Positions 18,135-28,255 of a stretch of 64,000 nucleotides of DNA are shown one piece after another. Origin of the DNA: Proteus columbae (GTDB lineage: Bacteria; Pseudomonadota; Gammaproteobacteria; Enterobacterales; Enterobacteriaceae); the NCBI RefSeq assembly GCF_009914335.1, contig NZ_CP043925.1, forward strand, positions 3,596,001 to 3,660,000, read 5' to 3'. Each line of letters opens with the position of its first letter. The first letter of the stretch is position 1. A model generated the notes under the pieces. That model was not told the origin of the DNA, made no database searches, and saw only the letters and a program-made list of their open reading frames with translations. Both the position numbers and the translations under genes were made by a program.

Positions 18135-19419
18135 AAAGTTGATTTAAAGTTTGTTGAAAATCGGCTTTTTCTTTAAAAGATTGAACAAGAAAAGCCTCTA
18201 TTGCTGATTGTTTATTTACAGCAAGATCGTTTAATTCATTTTCACCTGCACGATATTCACCCACCTCTTGTAATAATTTAATATCCTGTAAACGCATCAA
18301 TATTTGTCTTATTTTCAATGCTGCTTTTTGTTGCTCAACATGGGTTACTTGCTGAAAAATACGGCTTACACTGCCTAAAATATCAATCGCTGGATAATGA
18401 CCCGAAGCGGCAATTTTTCGTGAAAGATAAATATGTCCATCTAAAATAGAACGAATTTCTTCTCCTATGGCATCAGGCTCATCATCACTTTCAAGCAAGA
18501 CTGTGTAAAATGCCGTGATTGAACCTTTTTGGGTCACTCCAGGTCTTTCTAGGATCGCGGGCAATTTATCAAAAACAGAAGCGGGATAACCTTTGCGAAC
18601 AGGAAGTTCGCCTGCCGTAAGAGCAACATCCCTTAAAGCTCGACAATAACGTGTCATTGAGTCAATAAATAATACAACATTCTTGCCTTGCTCTCGGAAA
18701 TATTCAGCAACGGTCGTGGCAACTAATGCTGCGTTACAACGCTCTATTGCGGGCTGATCTGAGGTTGAGCAAATTAATACTGTTTTTTCGCATCGTTTAT
18801 CTGCTTTTAATTCCTCGACAAACTCTGTGATTTCACGTCCTCTTTCACCAATTAACCCGATAACAAAAACATCGGCTTGAGAAAAACGGATAAACATATT
18901 CATAAGCATTGTTTTACCCGTTCCTGCACTGGCAAAAATTCCCATTCGTTGCCCTAACCCACAACTTAATAATCCATCCACGGCACGAACGCCTGATTCA
19001 AAAATTGTGGTGATAGGACGTCTTTCACTAAATAAGGGAGGATGACCATCAATAGGTAAATATGAATAGAAGTTTTCTTCTTCTATTTTTTTATTACTAA
19101 AACGTAATAAATAGTTACCTTTAATATCAATCATACTCCCTAAAACATTGGGGCTTAAAGCGACTGAAAAAGCATTCCCCGTCGGTACTACGATTATTTG
19201 CAAAGAATAACCTTGCGAACTTCCCATCATACTCAAAATCGTAATACCATTACGGAAACCAATCACGATAGCTTCACCAATAATTTGACCATTAATAATT
19301 GAATCTTTTAATAGACAAATTTCTCCAATAAATACATCACGCAGCGTAACTTCAAGAATATTACCTTGTATTCGCATAGGATGAGCCGCGTGATGAAATA
19401 TTGAAAATGCGTTATTCAT
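18118..19419 (-). CDS. sctN: T3SS ATPase SctN (InvC/SpaL)
   Basis: The 433-residue protein is an F1-beta/FliI-type ATPase. It carries the Walker A region GIFASAGTGKT (about residues 160-170), the GERGRE loop (191-196), Walker B VVLFID (248-253) and RAVDGLLSCGLGQRMG before the P-loop. The length matches InvC (431). It unfolds and detaches chaperone-bound cargo at the entrance of the export gate. It lies three bases after the chaperone gene spaK and overlaps sctO. Confidence 0.96.
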   Translation of the reverse strand: MNNAFSIFHHAAHPMRIQGNILEVTLRDVFIGEICLLKDSIINGQIIGEAIVIGFRNGITILSMMGSSQGYSLQIIVVPTGNAFSVALSPNVLGSMIDIKGNYLLRFSNKKIEEENFYSYLPIDGHPPLFSERRPITTIFESGVRAVDGLLSCGLGQRMGIFASAGTGKTMLMNMFIRFSQADVFVIGLIGERGREITEFVEELKADKRCEKTVLICSTSDQPAIERCNAALVATTVAEYFREQGKNVVLFIDSMTRYCRALRDVALTAGELPVRKGYPASVFDKLPAILERPGVTQKGSITAFYTVLLESDDEPDAIGEEIRSILDGHIYLSRKIAASGHYPAIDILGSVSRIFQQVTHVEQQKAALKIRQILMRLQDIKLLQEVGEYRAGENELNDLAVNKQSAIEAFLVQSFKEKADFQQTLNQLYALTS

Positions 19420-19422
19420 TTT

Positions 19423-19836
19423 TTACCCAATAAACTGTTGATGAACGCTATTCATCATTTGAAAATATTCATCAATCGCTTTTGCCATTGACTCACCATT
19501 TTGTAGAGCAATAGGCATAAATGAGGCTCGTAGTTCTAATTCAGATTCTACTTTCACTAAAGCAGGTTGCCCCGGATAAAAACTCTCCATTTGATTATTA
19601 ATATTGGTTAATAATAATGATGTACTGCATTGTGATAATAAGTTTTCATCATATTCACCAAGCACAGACCAGATCATAGGAACCTCATCAACAACCAATA
19701 AATTAATATCAGGCATATCACCTAAACTAATTGTTATTGTTGAATGATTATCAACAGATTTTCCCTCAGGAAATAAATCATTGCGCCCAATTACATTCAT
19801 AGCATCCATAATTAAACTTGCTAGATCAACAGACAT
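19423..19836 (-). CDS. spaK: T3SS class I chaperone InvB/Spa15 (SpaK)
   Basis: The 137-residue acidic protein lies between sctV and sctN, the fixed position of invB/spa15. It has the mixed alpha-beta pattern of class I chaperones with ISLGDMPDINLLVVDEVPMI in the middle and a C-terminal helix. InvB and Spa15 bind the N-terminal regions of several effectors. It would be the candidate chaperone for the phosphatase and the tyrosine-rich protein elsewhere in the window (inference), since neither has its own adjacent chaperone. Confidence 0.85.
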   Translation of the reverse strand: MSVDLASLIMDAMNVIGRNDLFPEGKSVDNHSTITISLGDMPDINLLVVDEVPMIWSVLGEYDENLLSQCSTSLLLTNINNQMESFYPGQPALVKVESELELRASFMPIALQNGESMAKAIDEYFQMMNSVHQQFIG

Positions 19837-19844
19837 AATTTCTC

Positions 19845-21950
19845 CTAAATAGATTGTAAAACGTTAATTTCAATGTCAGATGTAACTTCATCATAAGACA
19901 ATACAGATAACTGTGGATATTGTGTTTCTATTAGTTTTTTAACAAATCGTCTTATATCTATTGCTGTTAAAAAAACATAATCTTGAATATATTTAATCTC
20001 ATCAATAGCGGTAGATATTTTTTCTATTATCATATCAAGCTCTGCAGGTTCTAAATTTAAAAATGTCCCTGAAGAACTCTGCCTTATTCCACCACGAATA
20101 ATCTCTTCTACATTATGAGATAAAATAATCACATCAAATTTTCCATCTTTTGAAAAAAAGTGGCTAATATAACGTGAAAGTAGTGAGCGGATATGTTCCG
20201 TTAAAAGCACAGGATCTTTTTCTTTACTTCCCCATTGTACTAATCCTCCAATAATTGTTTTTATATTTCTAATAGGGATCTTTTCTTGTACTAAACGTTG
20301 TAAAACATCATTAATTCGTTGAATAGAGACTTGTCTATAACACTCTTTTAATAGCTCTGGAGAATTTTCCTCTATTTTATCAAGGATATTTTTTGTCTCT
20401 TGTATTCCGAGGAATTCAACAATATTTAATGTAATCAAATTGGAGAATTTTCTATAGAAATAACTTTCTGGTAATTCTACTTTATAATCTAACGATGTTA
20501 ATTTATCCGACTCATTTTTATTAACCCAATAATGGCTAATATCATCATCCTTAATTTCTAACATTTTAAAATCTAAAGAAAAAAGTTCATCATTAGGATT
20601 TTCAATATAAACAAAGGGAAAAGGACAATCAAATTCATCAGCCTTAACTTCGTTTATTAAAATAATGATTTTATTTTCATCAATTTTATCAGAGTAATGA
20701 ATAACAATATCAGGAAGCAATACGCCATATTGTAAAATAAATTCTTTTTTCAACCATTTTTCGAAAACTAGTTTTGAAAGATACGCTTTCTTCTTTGAGG
20801 ATACGGTAATAATTAAAGGTAATGTTTCTGCTTGAGATAAAGTAATGTTCTCAGTTAACAAACTATTTTCATCATCTAATTCATTTTTATTTGAAAATAG
20901 GTTTGAAATAATACCTTTTTTACTTTCAGGATCGGAAGCATTATCTTCATTTTTTTCATTCTCATTTTCTGTAGCGGCTTCTTTTTTCTTACCTTTCCAT
21001 TGTTTTTTAAAGAAATAGCCTCCTAATATTACCGATAAAATAAGGAAAACAGGCGTTGGAAAGCCAGGTAAAAAGCCAATAACAAAAGCAAGGATGGCAG
21101 TCACTAATAATGCAAAATCTTGAGCAAGCAATTCATTCATAATGCTGAAACCAAGATTACTATTTTCACCACCAACACGCGTGACAATAAAACCCGCACT
21201 GATAGAAATCAGCAATGCAGGAATTTGAGCAACAAGCCCATCACCAATGGTCAAAAGTGTATAAGTATGTAACGCTTGTGAAATTGAGAGATCCATTTGC
21301 GCCATACCGACAGAAATTCCGCCAATTAAGTTAACAAAAATAATGACAATGCCAGCAATGGCATCACCTTTAATAAATTTCATTGCACCATCAAAAGAAC
21401 CATATAATTGGCTTTCTTGGCCTAATTCTTTTCTTCTTATTTTTACTTCGTCATTAGTAATAATGCCGGATTTTAAATCAGCATCAATACTCATTTGTTT
21501 CCCTGGCATACCATCCAAAGAAAAGCGTGCCGCAACTTCTGCAACACGCTCAGAACCTTTAGTAATCACTAAAAATTGCACGATAGTGACAATAGAGAAA
21601 ACAACAAAACCAACGACTAAATTTTCACCGATAACAAACTCACCAAATGACGTAATAATTTCACCCGCATCTGCATCTAACAATATTAATCGACTTGTAC
21701 TAATAGAAAGAGCAAGCCGAAAAAGTGTCGTAATCAGTAATAATGCAGGAAAAGTCATAAAGTTTAATATTCTGGTAATATAAAATGAACTCATAAAGAT
21801 AAGAAGAGAGATCGTAATATTCAACCCAATAAGGAAATCAACAATATACGTTGGCAAGGGTATAATTAACATCATAATAACCAAAATCATAACCGATAAT
21901 ACGATTAGCTCTGGTTTATTTTTTATTGCCAATAGGAATCTATAAATCAT
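19845..21950 (-). CDS. sctV: T3SS major export gate SctV (InvA/MxiA)
   Basis: The 701-residue protein has about eight N-terminal membrane segments and a large cytoplasmic domain. The FHIPEP-family loop is visible in ARFSLDGMPGKQMSIDADL and the following RRKELGQESQLYGSFDGAMK. The cytoplasmic half (from about residue 360) forms the nonameric ring that receives chaperone-cargo complexes. There is a charged Glu/Asn/Lys-rich linker around residues 320-355. The length is normal (InvA 685, MxiA 686). Confidence 0.96.
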   Translation of the reverse strand: MIYRFLLAIKNKPELIVLSVMILVIMMLIIPLPTYIVDFLIGLNITISLLIFMSSFYITRILNFMTFPALLLITTLFRLALSISTSRLILLDADAGEIITSFGEFVIGENLVVGFVVFSIVTIVQFLVITKGSERVAEVAARFSLDGMPGKQMSIDADLKSGIITNDEVKIRRKELGQESQLYGSFDGAMKFIKGDAIAGIVIIFVNLIGGISVGMAQMDLSISQALHTYTLLTIGDGLVAQIPALLISISAGFIVTRVGGENSNLGFSIMNELLAQDFALLVTAILAFVIGFLPGFPTPVFLILSVILGGYFFKKQWKGKKKEAATENENEKNEDNASDPESKKGIISNLFSNKNELDDENSLLTENITLSQAETLPLIITVSSKKKAYLSKLVFEKWLKKEFILQYGVLLPDIVIHYSDKIDENKIIILINEVKADEFDCPFPFVYIENPNDELFSLDFKMLEIKDDDISHYWVNKNESDKLTSLDYKVELPESYFYRKFSNLITLNIVEFLGIQETKNILDKIEENSPELLKECYRQVSIQRINDVLQRLVQEKIPIRNIKTIIGGLVQWGSKEKDPVLLTEHIRSLLSRYISHFFSKDGKFDVIILSHNVEEIIRGGIRQSSSGTFLNLEPAELDMIIEKISTAIDEIKYIQDYVFLTAIDIRRFVKKLIETQYPQLSVLSYDEVTSDIEINVLQSI

Positions 21951-21977
21951 AGAAATTATCCATAAATTATTTTTTAT

Positions 21978-23054
21978 TTATTTTCTTTGTTGATATTGTT
22001 CTAATCGGAGGTAATTATCTATAAGCTTTTGTATAATTATTTGGCATTCTTCTCTAAATTCATAAGATAAATATAATGATTCAGGATAATTATTGAATAT
22101 CGTCTTTAGCCCTTGTAATAATTTCATTTTTATATTAACTAAATAATTCATCCATTGATTTTCTAAAAGAGAGACTAAATATTTTTCCATTTCCTCTGGA
22201 AATGTCATTCCATGAAAAACCAATTGATACAGTTCCTTATCTGTTATTGTATTTTTTAAATCTTGTTTTTCTAGTTTTTCTATATTGATTTCGATAAAAC
22301 TACTTAAAGCCCGTAATTTATTAACACGGTCAAGGAAATAACCAAATTCTGAACTTTGAGAACAACTAGGCATTAATGATTGCATATCACAAATCAAGCT
22401 TTGTGTTAGAAAGCTCAAGATAATTGTACATTGTTTAATGTCATATTCTTCTATCCACATTTTAAAAAAATAAATAGGCTCAAAATCAAGGTTAATAAAA
22501 CTACGATAAAGATTTCTTAATGCCGAAGCATTGAGAGAGAGTAACTTTGCAAATGTTTTAGCTTGAAGCGCAATATTAATACCGGCTCTAATTTGCTTTC
22601 CATTTTCACCCTCAAGCAAACGATTTATCTCATTCTCAATACCTGCATCTAATTGCGAACCTAGCTTTTTTTTTCTAAGTAATTCTCGTAAAACCATAAC
22701 GAGATCACTTTCATCAGGGAACATTTTACGTAAATAGCGAAGCAATTCTTGCAAACTTCGCCCTGATTTTCTAAATAACATCATGACATTATCAAGTTTT
22801 TTATCCGCGCCCTCTTCTGCAATATATAATGTACTTTGACCTCTATTTGCTTTTTTATCTAATGATTGACCAAAACGTTGAGAAAATAGTGTTGCAACCA
22901 TAGACATATCATCAGATATCTCTATTAATTGATTTTGATAGTTTTGGCTTTCATTTATTTTTGGTTGTTTATACTCTGTTTCTTGTTGGCTTTTTTTACC
23001 AATACTATTGTTTGCCAAATTCGAAGACGTAAAGCTATTAATTGGCCCGATCAT
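21978..23054 (-). CDS. sctW: T3SS gatekeeper SctW (InvE/MxiC)
   Basis: The 358-residue, mostly helical protein lies between the secretin and sctV genes, the place of invE/mxiC. It has the expected N-terminal disordered secretion region followed by helical X-bundles (MVATLFSQRFGQSLDKK onward, FPDESDLVMVLRELLRKKK). The gatekeeper holds back effectors until translocators are secreted. The start at 23054 lies four bases after the secretin stop. Confidence 0.88.
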   Translation of the reverse strand: MIGPINSFTSSNLANNSIGKKSQQETEYKQPKINESQNYQNQLIEISDDMSMVATLFSQRFGQSLDKKANRGQSTLYIAEEGADKKLDNVMMLFRKSGRSLQELLRYLRKMFPDESDLVMVLRELLRKKKLGSQLDAGIENEINRLLEGENGKQIRAGINIALQAKTFAKLLSLNASALRNLYRSFINLDFEPIYFFKMWIEEYDIKQCTIILSFLTQSLICDMQSLMPSCSQSSEFGYFLDRVNKLRALSSFIEINIEKLEKQDLKNTITDKELYQLVFHGMTFPEEMEKYLVSLLENQWMNYLVNIKMKLLQGLKTIFNNYPESLYLSYEFREECQIIIQKLIDNYLRLEQYQQRK

Positions 23055-23058
23055 AGTG

Positions 23059-24771
23059 CTACCTCATAAAGGCTTGAAGCTGTTTTAATGCTTGAGATGT
23101 TTTTTTATCGATTGGTTGAAATGGATTCTCAATTAAAGATCCAAAATCTTCAGCATCCGTGTTTTCTAATAATCGAGGTTGCAGCATAAAAATACGGATC
23201 ATTTTTTTATTATTATCAGACTCATATTTAAAAGCTCGACCAACTAAAGGGATAGCACTTAAAAAAGGAACTTTAGTTTCGGCTTTCACATTATCTTCTC
23301 GTGTATATCCACCAATTAATAAGCTTCCACCTTCCGAAACACGAGCAACAGTACTAATATTTGTACGGTTAATTACAGGTAATTTTTCAACACTTTCATC
23401 ATCACCATTGTCGTCTTTTTTTTCTGCACCATCTTCAAGATTAATAATCATCTCAATATCTTTACTTGAATTACCAATACGTGGTAACACACTGATCATC
23501 GTGCCAAATGTTGTCGATTCTAATGAAGCAACGCGTTCACCTTTTATTTGAGTATAAAAAGTCGTGTTGTTATCAAAAATAGCGGGGGTATTTTCTTGTG
23601 TTAATAACATTGGGCGAGATACCATTTGCGCTTCACCATCTTCACTCAATGCTTTAATTTTTCCTAAAAAGTTAAAACCAGATGCAGCACTTAAACTTGC
23701 CGTATTAAAAAAGAAGCTGCCTTTACCCGAGTCATAACTTGCTTGCCAATTAACACCTAAACTATCTGCTTTATTTTTAGAAATATCGATTATCCATAAC
23801 GACAATTCAACTTGTCTTTTGGGTTTATCTAATTGAGAAATGAGTGAATCGATTAATGCTAATCCTTCTCGGCTTGTCTTTACTAAAAGACTATTTGAAC
23901 CCGGTAATGGCACTAATTCGACGTTATATTGCCCTATTTTAGTTATAATAGGCGCATTCGTTTCTTCAATACCATTTACCGCTTCATCGTATTTCTGACT
24001 ATCGTTATTTTCTAGCGTTTTATGAGGTTCTACCGCTGTTCTTTCTATTCCTTTAGAGGGTATAAATAACTGCTGTAAAACAGAAGTAATACCCGGTAGC
24101 ACCACTGTTTCACCGCGTAAGGTATAAGTTCTATCTTGTACAAAGGTATTTTTTAATGGAAATATCTGTACAAACTCATCACCATAGCGAGAACTCCCCA
24201 CCGGTACTTGGTTATTGGTATTTTCATTAATTTTTTCTTGTACATCATTATCTAAAAACTCGGCTGCGGCTTTGACTAATTTAATATAAACAGGAGGCCC
24301 CGAAATATAAAAAGTACGTTGATCTTGACCTGCACGCAGTGGATAACGCTGATCATATAATCCTACATCTTGTAAATAGTCTTTTAGCTCGGCTAGACCT
24401 ATATTTTTTACCTGAAAGAGTTCTTGTAATATCTCACTGCTCTCATAAATATAAATTGATTTTCCATCATTAAAATAGAGCAATGACAAACGTTTCACCA
24501 TCAATTCAAATGCTTCTTCTGGTGAGGAAATATCAAAATTTCCAGTTACTCTTTCCTTTTTTACTGCATTACTCAGAATAAAAGGTTTATCTAATTTATC
24601 TGATAACACGAGAAAAAATTGTTCGACTCGTGTATCAACTGCAATAAAAACATCCGGTTTTTTCACCTGATGCGTGTAGATAACCTTTCCTTGCGCAGCT
24701 TGAATTTGAAAAGACAAACTGCAACAAAGTGCTAGCCCAATAACACAATAAATTTTATTTTTTATTTTCAT
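23059..24771 (-). CDS. sctC: T3SS outer-membrane secretin SctC (InvG/MxiD)
   Basis: From the ATG at 24771 the product has 570 residues and begins with a clean Sec signal peptide (MKIKNKIYCVIGLALCCSLS, cleaved after QIQA). An upstream extension of the frame to 24864 would bury this signal, so I reject it. N0-N1-N3 periplasmic domains precede the secretin domain, visible in VELSLWIIDISKNKADSLGV and the late GGSLLIGGYTRE motif. It forms the outer-membrane ring. It overlaps the AraC gene by 17 bases. I found no adjacent pilotin gene of the InvH/MxiM type. Confidence 0.93.
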   Translation of the reverse strand: MKIKNKIYCVIGLALCCSLSFQIQAAQGKVIYTHQVKKPDVFIAVDTRVEQFFLVLSDKLDKPFILSNAVKKERVTGNFDISSPEEAFELMVKRLSLLYFNDGKSIYIYESSEILQELFQVKNIGLAELKDYLQDVGLYDQRYPLRAGQDQRTFYISGPPVYIKLVKAAAEFLDNDVQEKINENTNNQVPVGSSRYGDEFVQIFPLKNTFVQDRTYTLRGETVVLPGITSVLQQLFIPSKGIERTAVEPHKTLENNDSQKYDEAVNGIEETNAPIITKIGQYNVELVPLPGSNSLLVKTSREGLALIDSLISQLDKPKRQVELSLWIIDISKNKADSLGVNWQASYDSGKGSFFFNTASLSAASGFNFLGKIKALSEDGEAQMVSRPMLLTQENTPAIFDNNTTFYTQIKGERVASLESTTFGTMISVLPRIGNSSKDIEMIINLEDGAEKKDDNGDDESVEKLPVINRTNISTVARVSEGGSLLIGGYTREDNVKAETKVPFLSAIPLVGRAFKYESDNNKKMIRIFMLQPRLLENTDAEDFGSLIENPFQPIDKKTSQALKQLQAFMR

Positions 24772-25510
24772 AAAGATGTTGACCAATTCGACGAAATTCT
24801 GTTGGTGTAATACCAAATAACGTCTTAATTTCATTAGAGAAATGAGACGCGGAACTAAATCCATTATCGACTGCGATTTGTGTCAATGATTCATCGGTTG
24901 ATAGCGTGGTTAAAATTGAAGACGCTGCACGCCATGAACGCAATTGGCTTTTTCCACAGTTACCTAAATAACGTTTACACAGTCGTCTAAAATGCGTACC
25001 TGATACTCCATATCGTTCTCCAATTTGTGCAATATTACTTTTCTTCTCATCTAAATAACTAATGAGATGCAAAATAAGCCAATAACTTTCACTGTGTCTT
25101 ATTGTGACAAATAGAGGTTCTAATTGGCTTTCTGCTTTTATTGCTTCATTTATTAATACGTATTCTAGAGATTTATTAGTATCTTCTATATAAAAAATCT
25201 GCTGATTAATATCAAATTCAGATCCTATCGCTGTCATTTTTGAAAAATCACGAGCATAATCAATAAATGCCAATAATCTTGCACAAATAAAAAATGATCT
25301 TTTTTCAATTCTCCAAGACTGGTTTTCTGATTGGAAAATAACGTCATCACTTTTGGCATTATAAATAAAAGCCTTTCCTTTTATAATTTTGATCTTTTTT
25401 TCATCATATATTTTTATCGGATAATCATTCTTTAAAGGAATGCAAAAGAACAATGAATTACCTAACAATATATTTTTATCGCCGCTTATTTTTATATCAT
25501 TTATCAACAT
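24755..25510 (-). CDS. AraC-family T3SS transcription activator (InvF/MxiE/YsaE-like)
   Basis: The 251-residue protein has an N-terminal region without a recognisable sugar-binding barrel and a C-terminal double helix-turn-helix (about residues 150-245). The latter includes IGERYGVSGTHFRRLCKRY and LTQIAVDNGFSSASHFSNEI. It heads the minus-strand T3SS operon immediately before the secretin, as invF precedes invG. By analogy it would act with SicA on effector and translocator promoters. No frameshift is needed to read the whole gene, unlike Shigella mxiE, which uses transcript slippage. Confidence 0.88.
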   Translation of the reverse strand: MLINDIKISGDKNILLGNSLFFCIPLKNDYPIKIYDEKKIKIIKGKAFIYNAKSDDVIFQSENQSWRIEKRSFFICARLLAFIDYARDFSKMTAIGSEFDINQQIFYIEDTNKSLEYVLINEAIKAESQLEPLFVTIRHSESYWLILHLISYLDEKKSNIAQIGERYGVSGTHFRRLCKRYLGNCGKSQLRSWRAASSILTTLSTDESLTQIAVDNGFSSASHFSNEIKTLFGITPTEFRRIGQHLYENKK

Positions 25511-25806
25511 GGTAAATACCTCTCGTTATACTTATCATAAAATTAAAAAGTAAAGATAATAAATTTTTAGTTAACTCATTTTTATGGTTTTGCTTTATAT
25601 AATATTACAATAATATCACCTATTATTAACTATAAAAATGAATAACAAATTTTTTCCGTTTATTATTTAAAAAAAGTGTCAGTAATATATCAATACCCAC
25701 TATCAAATAAAAAACATGTGCTTTTTTTTAAAAGAATTTTTATGCTCATTTGACTAAACTATATTTATATTATGAATTAATAACAATTTATCATTAGGCT
25801 AATTCC
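25511..25806. promoter_or_regulatory. Divergent promoter region of the two T3SS operons
   Basis: This 296-bp stretch holds no gene. It separates the minus-strand operon (AraC gene first) from the plus-strand prgH-type operon, so both main T3SS promoters should lie here. It is extremely AT-rich with several A and T tracts, which is the kind of DNA bound by H-NS in enteric bacteria. I could not pick out -35/-10 boxes or activator repeats with confidence. Confidence 0.6.
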
Positions 25807-26877
25807 ATGCTTTATTATATTTACATCCTCAGTGGCCCCTTAAAAGGAACTATTATTCCTCTACCACCCAATCGCTATTCATTATTCTTATACAATAAAG
25901 AATGCATTGAAAATAAAGAAGAAAATGATAAAACTATACTTTACATCCCTTGTGATAAACAGGAAGATGAGAAAAAGCTCGCTATTATACTTGATGAAGA
26001 TAATAGTGAAAATAATAAATATAGAATTGAAAGTAGCTTAATACAAAAAGAAATCGATAAAGAATATCCGTTGGAAATCGATAGCCCAATATATAGCAAT
26101 GATACGCCTATCTTTTTGATTAGTGATAAAAATGATTTATCTCTCGCATCATTTGATTTTAAAAAAAAGAAAAAAACAGGCATCATAAATAAAAAAATTA
26201 TTTTATTATTAACATTAATAACGCTATTCTTTATAGCATTAGTTTTTTATATAAAAAGACCGACAGAAGAAAAAATCATTCCAACTGTATCAAAAAGTTT
26301 AAATTTTAAAGGATATCAAGGAAAAAATGGATATTATTGCATTTATGATAATTTATACCCGACGTCAAAAATAGAAAGCGCATTAGAAAATAAAATTATC
26401 TATCTGGAGAAAGTAAAAAACTTATCTACCGGTAATAATCATCAAAAAGTACATATAATTTTTAAAGATAAATTCAAACCTATTGTTAGTTTTTTTTATC
26501 ATAATGAAACTGAAAAATTAAAAATGATCAATAATATAAATTCTGATTTTTCAAAAAATTGCCAGCCAACCATTAAAGGAATATCAATACCTAACATGAT
26601 TAATGATATAAATGAATTTGAGCTAACTAAAACAATAGGTTATACCATTGAAGAAAAAAATAACGGATTAACCTTTATTTTTGATGATGCATTGAATATC
26701 ACTAACAAAGAAAAACTGGATACTTATATCAAAAAACAAACGGCCATTTTTGGCAGAAAATTTATTTTTTACCGTGAAAATATAAGTAATCCTATGTTGA
26801 AAAATAAAGCAACATTACAAGAAGATCATGGATATATCTTTCTTGATAACCAACATCGTTATTTTCCTCAAGGATAA
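25807..26877 (+). CDS. sctD: T3SS inner-membrane ring protein SctD (PrgH/MxiG)
   Basis: The 356-residue protein has an N-terminal cytoplasmic domain, a single membrane segment preceded by a run of lysines (ILLLTLITLFFIALVFYI, roughly residues 128-146) and a periplasmic ring-building domain. This is the PrgH/MxiG plan and it heads the plus-strand operon as prgH does. The cytoplasmic FHA-like domain binds the sorting-platform protein SctK. Sequence divergence is high, as usual for the family. Confidence 0.85.
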   Translation: MLYYIYILSGPLKGTIIPLPPNRYSLFLYNKECIENKEENDKTILYIPCDKQEDEKKLAIILDEDNSENNKYRIESSLIQKEIDKEYPLEIDSPIYSNDTPIFLISDKNDLSLASFDFKKKKKTGIINKKIILLLTLITLFFIALVFYIKRPTEEKIIPTVSKSLNFKGYQGKNGYYCIYDNLYPTSKIESALENKIIYLEKVKNLSTGNNHQKVHIIFKDKFKPIVSFFYHNETEKLKMINNINSDFSKNCQPTIKGISIPNMINDINEFELTKTIGYTIEEKNNGLTFIFDDALNITNKEKLDTYIKKQTAIFGRKFIFYRENISNPMLKNKATLQEDHGYIFLDNQHRYFPQG

Positions 26878-26928
26878 TAACGATATTTATAACCGATAAT
26901 TTAGAATCAATCTTAGAGGAATACTATT

Positions 26929-27183
26929 ATGCCAGCTTATCCTGTTGCCGACGATGTCAGCTCTATTAATCAAGTTGATAGTTATTTTCAAAACCCTGTA
27001 AAAAGCCAGAGTGAGGCATTAAAAATTGCATTAGATGCATTAAAAACAGATACATCAAACGCGGCGGCCTTAGCCGATTATCAAGCAAGACTTGCTGAAT
27101 ATAATATTACGCGTAATGCAGAATCAACGTCGATTAAAGTTGTGAAAGATTTGGCAATGAGCATTATCGGGAATATGCGTTAG
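26929..27183 (+). CDS. sctF: T3SS needle subunit SctF (PrgI/MxiH)
   Basis: The 84-residue protein has the size and helix-turn-helix plan of PrgI and MxiH. Its turn region is LKTDTSNAAALADYQARLAE, where the family has an NP-containing turn, and it ends VKDLAMSIIGNMR. It has no signal peptide, because it is exported through the T3SS itself. It polymerises into the extracellular needle. A GAGG ribosome-binding site precedes the ATG. Confidence 0.9.
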   Translation: MPAYPVADDVSSINQVDSYFQNPVKSQSEALKIALDALKTDTSNAAALADYQARLAEYNITRNAESTSIKVVKDLAMSIIGNMR

Positions 27184-27206
27184 TTTTTATTTAATGGAGG
27201 CTGTAT

Positions 27207-27491
27207 ATGGCGATTACCCCAGTTGTTCCTGTTCATTTGGCTACATTATCAAACGATAAAAGCACAAGTGATGATAATTTATCCTCAATAATGGTAAACA
27301 GCATCACAAGTGGTTTTCAATATGAAAAACAGATCCAAGAAAAGCTAACAACATTAAGCCAATTAAGTGATGTTCAAAGTTACACACAGCTACAAACAAC
27401 ACTTAACGATTATACAATTACAATGAATTTAGCGAGCACATTAGCCAGAAAATCACTGAATATTGTTGAAACATTACTCAAGGCACAATAG
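27207..27491 (+). CDS. sctI: T3SS inner rod protein SctI (PrgJ/MxiI)
   Basis: The 94-residue protein follows the needle gene and has the PrgJ/MxiI pattern. Its N-terminus is variable, and the C-terminal helix pair (LQTTLNDYTITMNLASTLAR, then KSLNIVETLLKAQ) resembles the needle subunit. It anchors the needle to the export gate. A GGAGG sequence lies a few bases ahead of the ATG, and the stop lies two bases before sctJ. Confidence 0.9.
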   Translation: MAITPVVPVHLATLSNDKSTSDDNLSSIMVNSITSGFQYEKQIQEKLTTLSQLSDVQSYTQLQTTLNDYTITMNLASTLARKSLNIVETLLKAQ

Positions 27492-27493
27492 TA

Positions 27494-28255
27494 ATGAAAA
27501 TGCGATATTTGTTTTTGGCATTATTATGTTGCCTGTTTCCATTATTAAGTGGTTGTAAAGATCAATCTCTACTCACTAATTTGGATCAAAGACAGGCAAC
27601 AGAAATTCAAGCTGTTTTACAAAAGCACCAAATAACCAGTACTCGTAAAGCATTAGGAAAAGGGTTATTTGATGTTTCGGTCAAAAAAGAAGATATGGGA
27701 ATTGCGATTCAAATTTTAGAAGAATATCAATTACCCACACTATCTCGAATTGAAGTGGCTCAGTTATTTCCATCAGATGCATTGGTATCATCACCGCAAG
27801 CCGAAAAAGCACGTTTAATTTCTGCTATTGAGCAACGATTAGAACAATCATTACTCACAATTGACCATATTATTGATGCTAGGGTACATGTAAGTTACCC
27901 AATATCCCCGGCTGAACGCGTTATTCCAACACCTCATGCTTCAGCTTTAGTTTTTTATGAAGAGGGTATGCTAGATAATGATCAATTAAGCGAAGATGTT
28001 CGTGCTTTTATTCATAATGCCTTTAACGATATGAATGAGAATAATATTACCGTTTTGTTGTATCCACGAAATATTAATAAGTTCAACATAATAAATAATC
28101 AGCTTTATCAAAATAGCTCTGACTCATTTCTTACTTCTTGGCTATTTCTAAGTTTATTATTGGTCGTTATCGCCGTTCTTATTACGGTTTCATTGATAAT
28201 ATTCCGACGTAAAAAAGCACAGAAGGAAGAAAATAATGACAAATCTAACTTCTGA
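27494..28255 (+). CDS. sctJ: T3SS inner-membrane ring lipoprotein SctJ (PrgK/MxiJ)
   Basis: The 253-residue protein has a lipoprotein signal ending LLSGC, with lipidated Cys at about residue 21, and two ring-building motifs (MGIAIQILEEYQLP; HIIDARVHVSYPI). A C-terminal membrane helix (about residues 215-237) is followed by a basic tail. This is the PrgK/YscJ layout. It stacks with SctD to form the inner-membrane ring. It overlaps the next gene by 20 bases. Confidence 0.94.
   Translation: MKMRYLFLALLCCLFPLLSGCKDQSLLTNLDQRQATEIQAVLQKHQITSTRKALGKGLFDVSVKKEDMGIAIQILEEYQLPTLSRIEVAQLFPSDALVSSPQAEKARLISAIEQRLEQSLLTIDHIIDARVHVSYPISPAERVIPTPHASALVFYEEGMLDNDQLSEDVRAFIHNAFNDMNENNITVLLYPRNINKFNIINNQLYQNSSDSFLTSWLFLSLLLVVIAVLITVSLIIFRRKKAQKEENNDKSNF

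Noticed and set aside
23059..24864. Longer secretin gene starting at 24864
   Set aside because: The extra 31 residues come from the out-of-frame AraC gene, and the Sec signal peptide begins at 24771.
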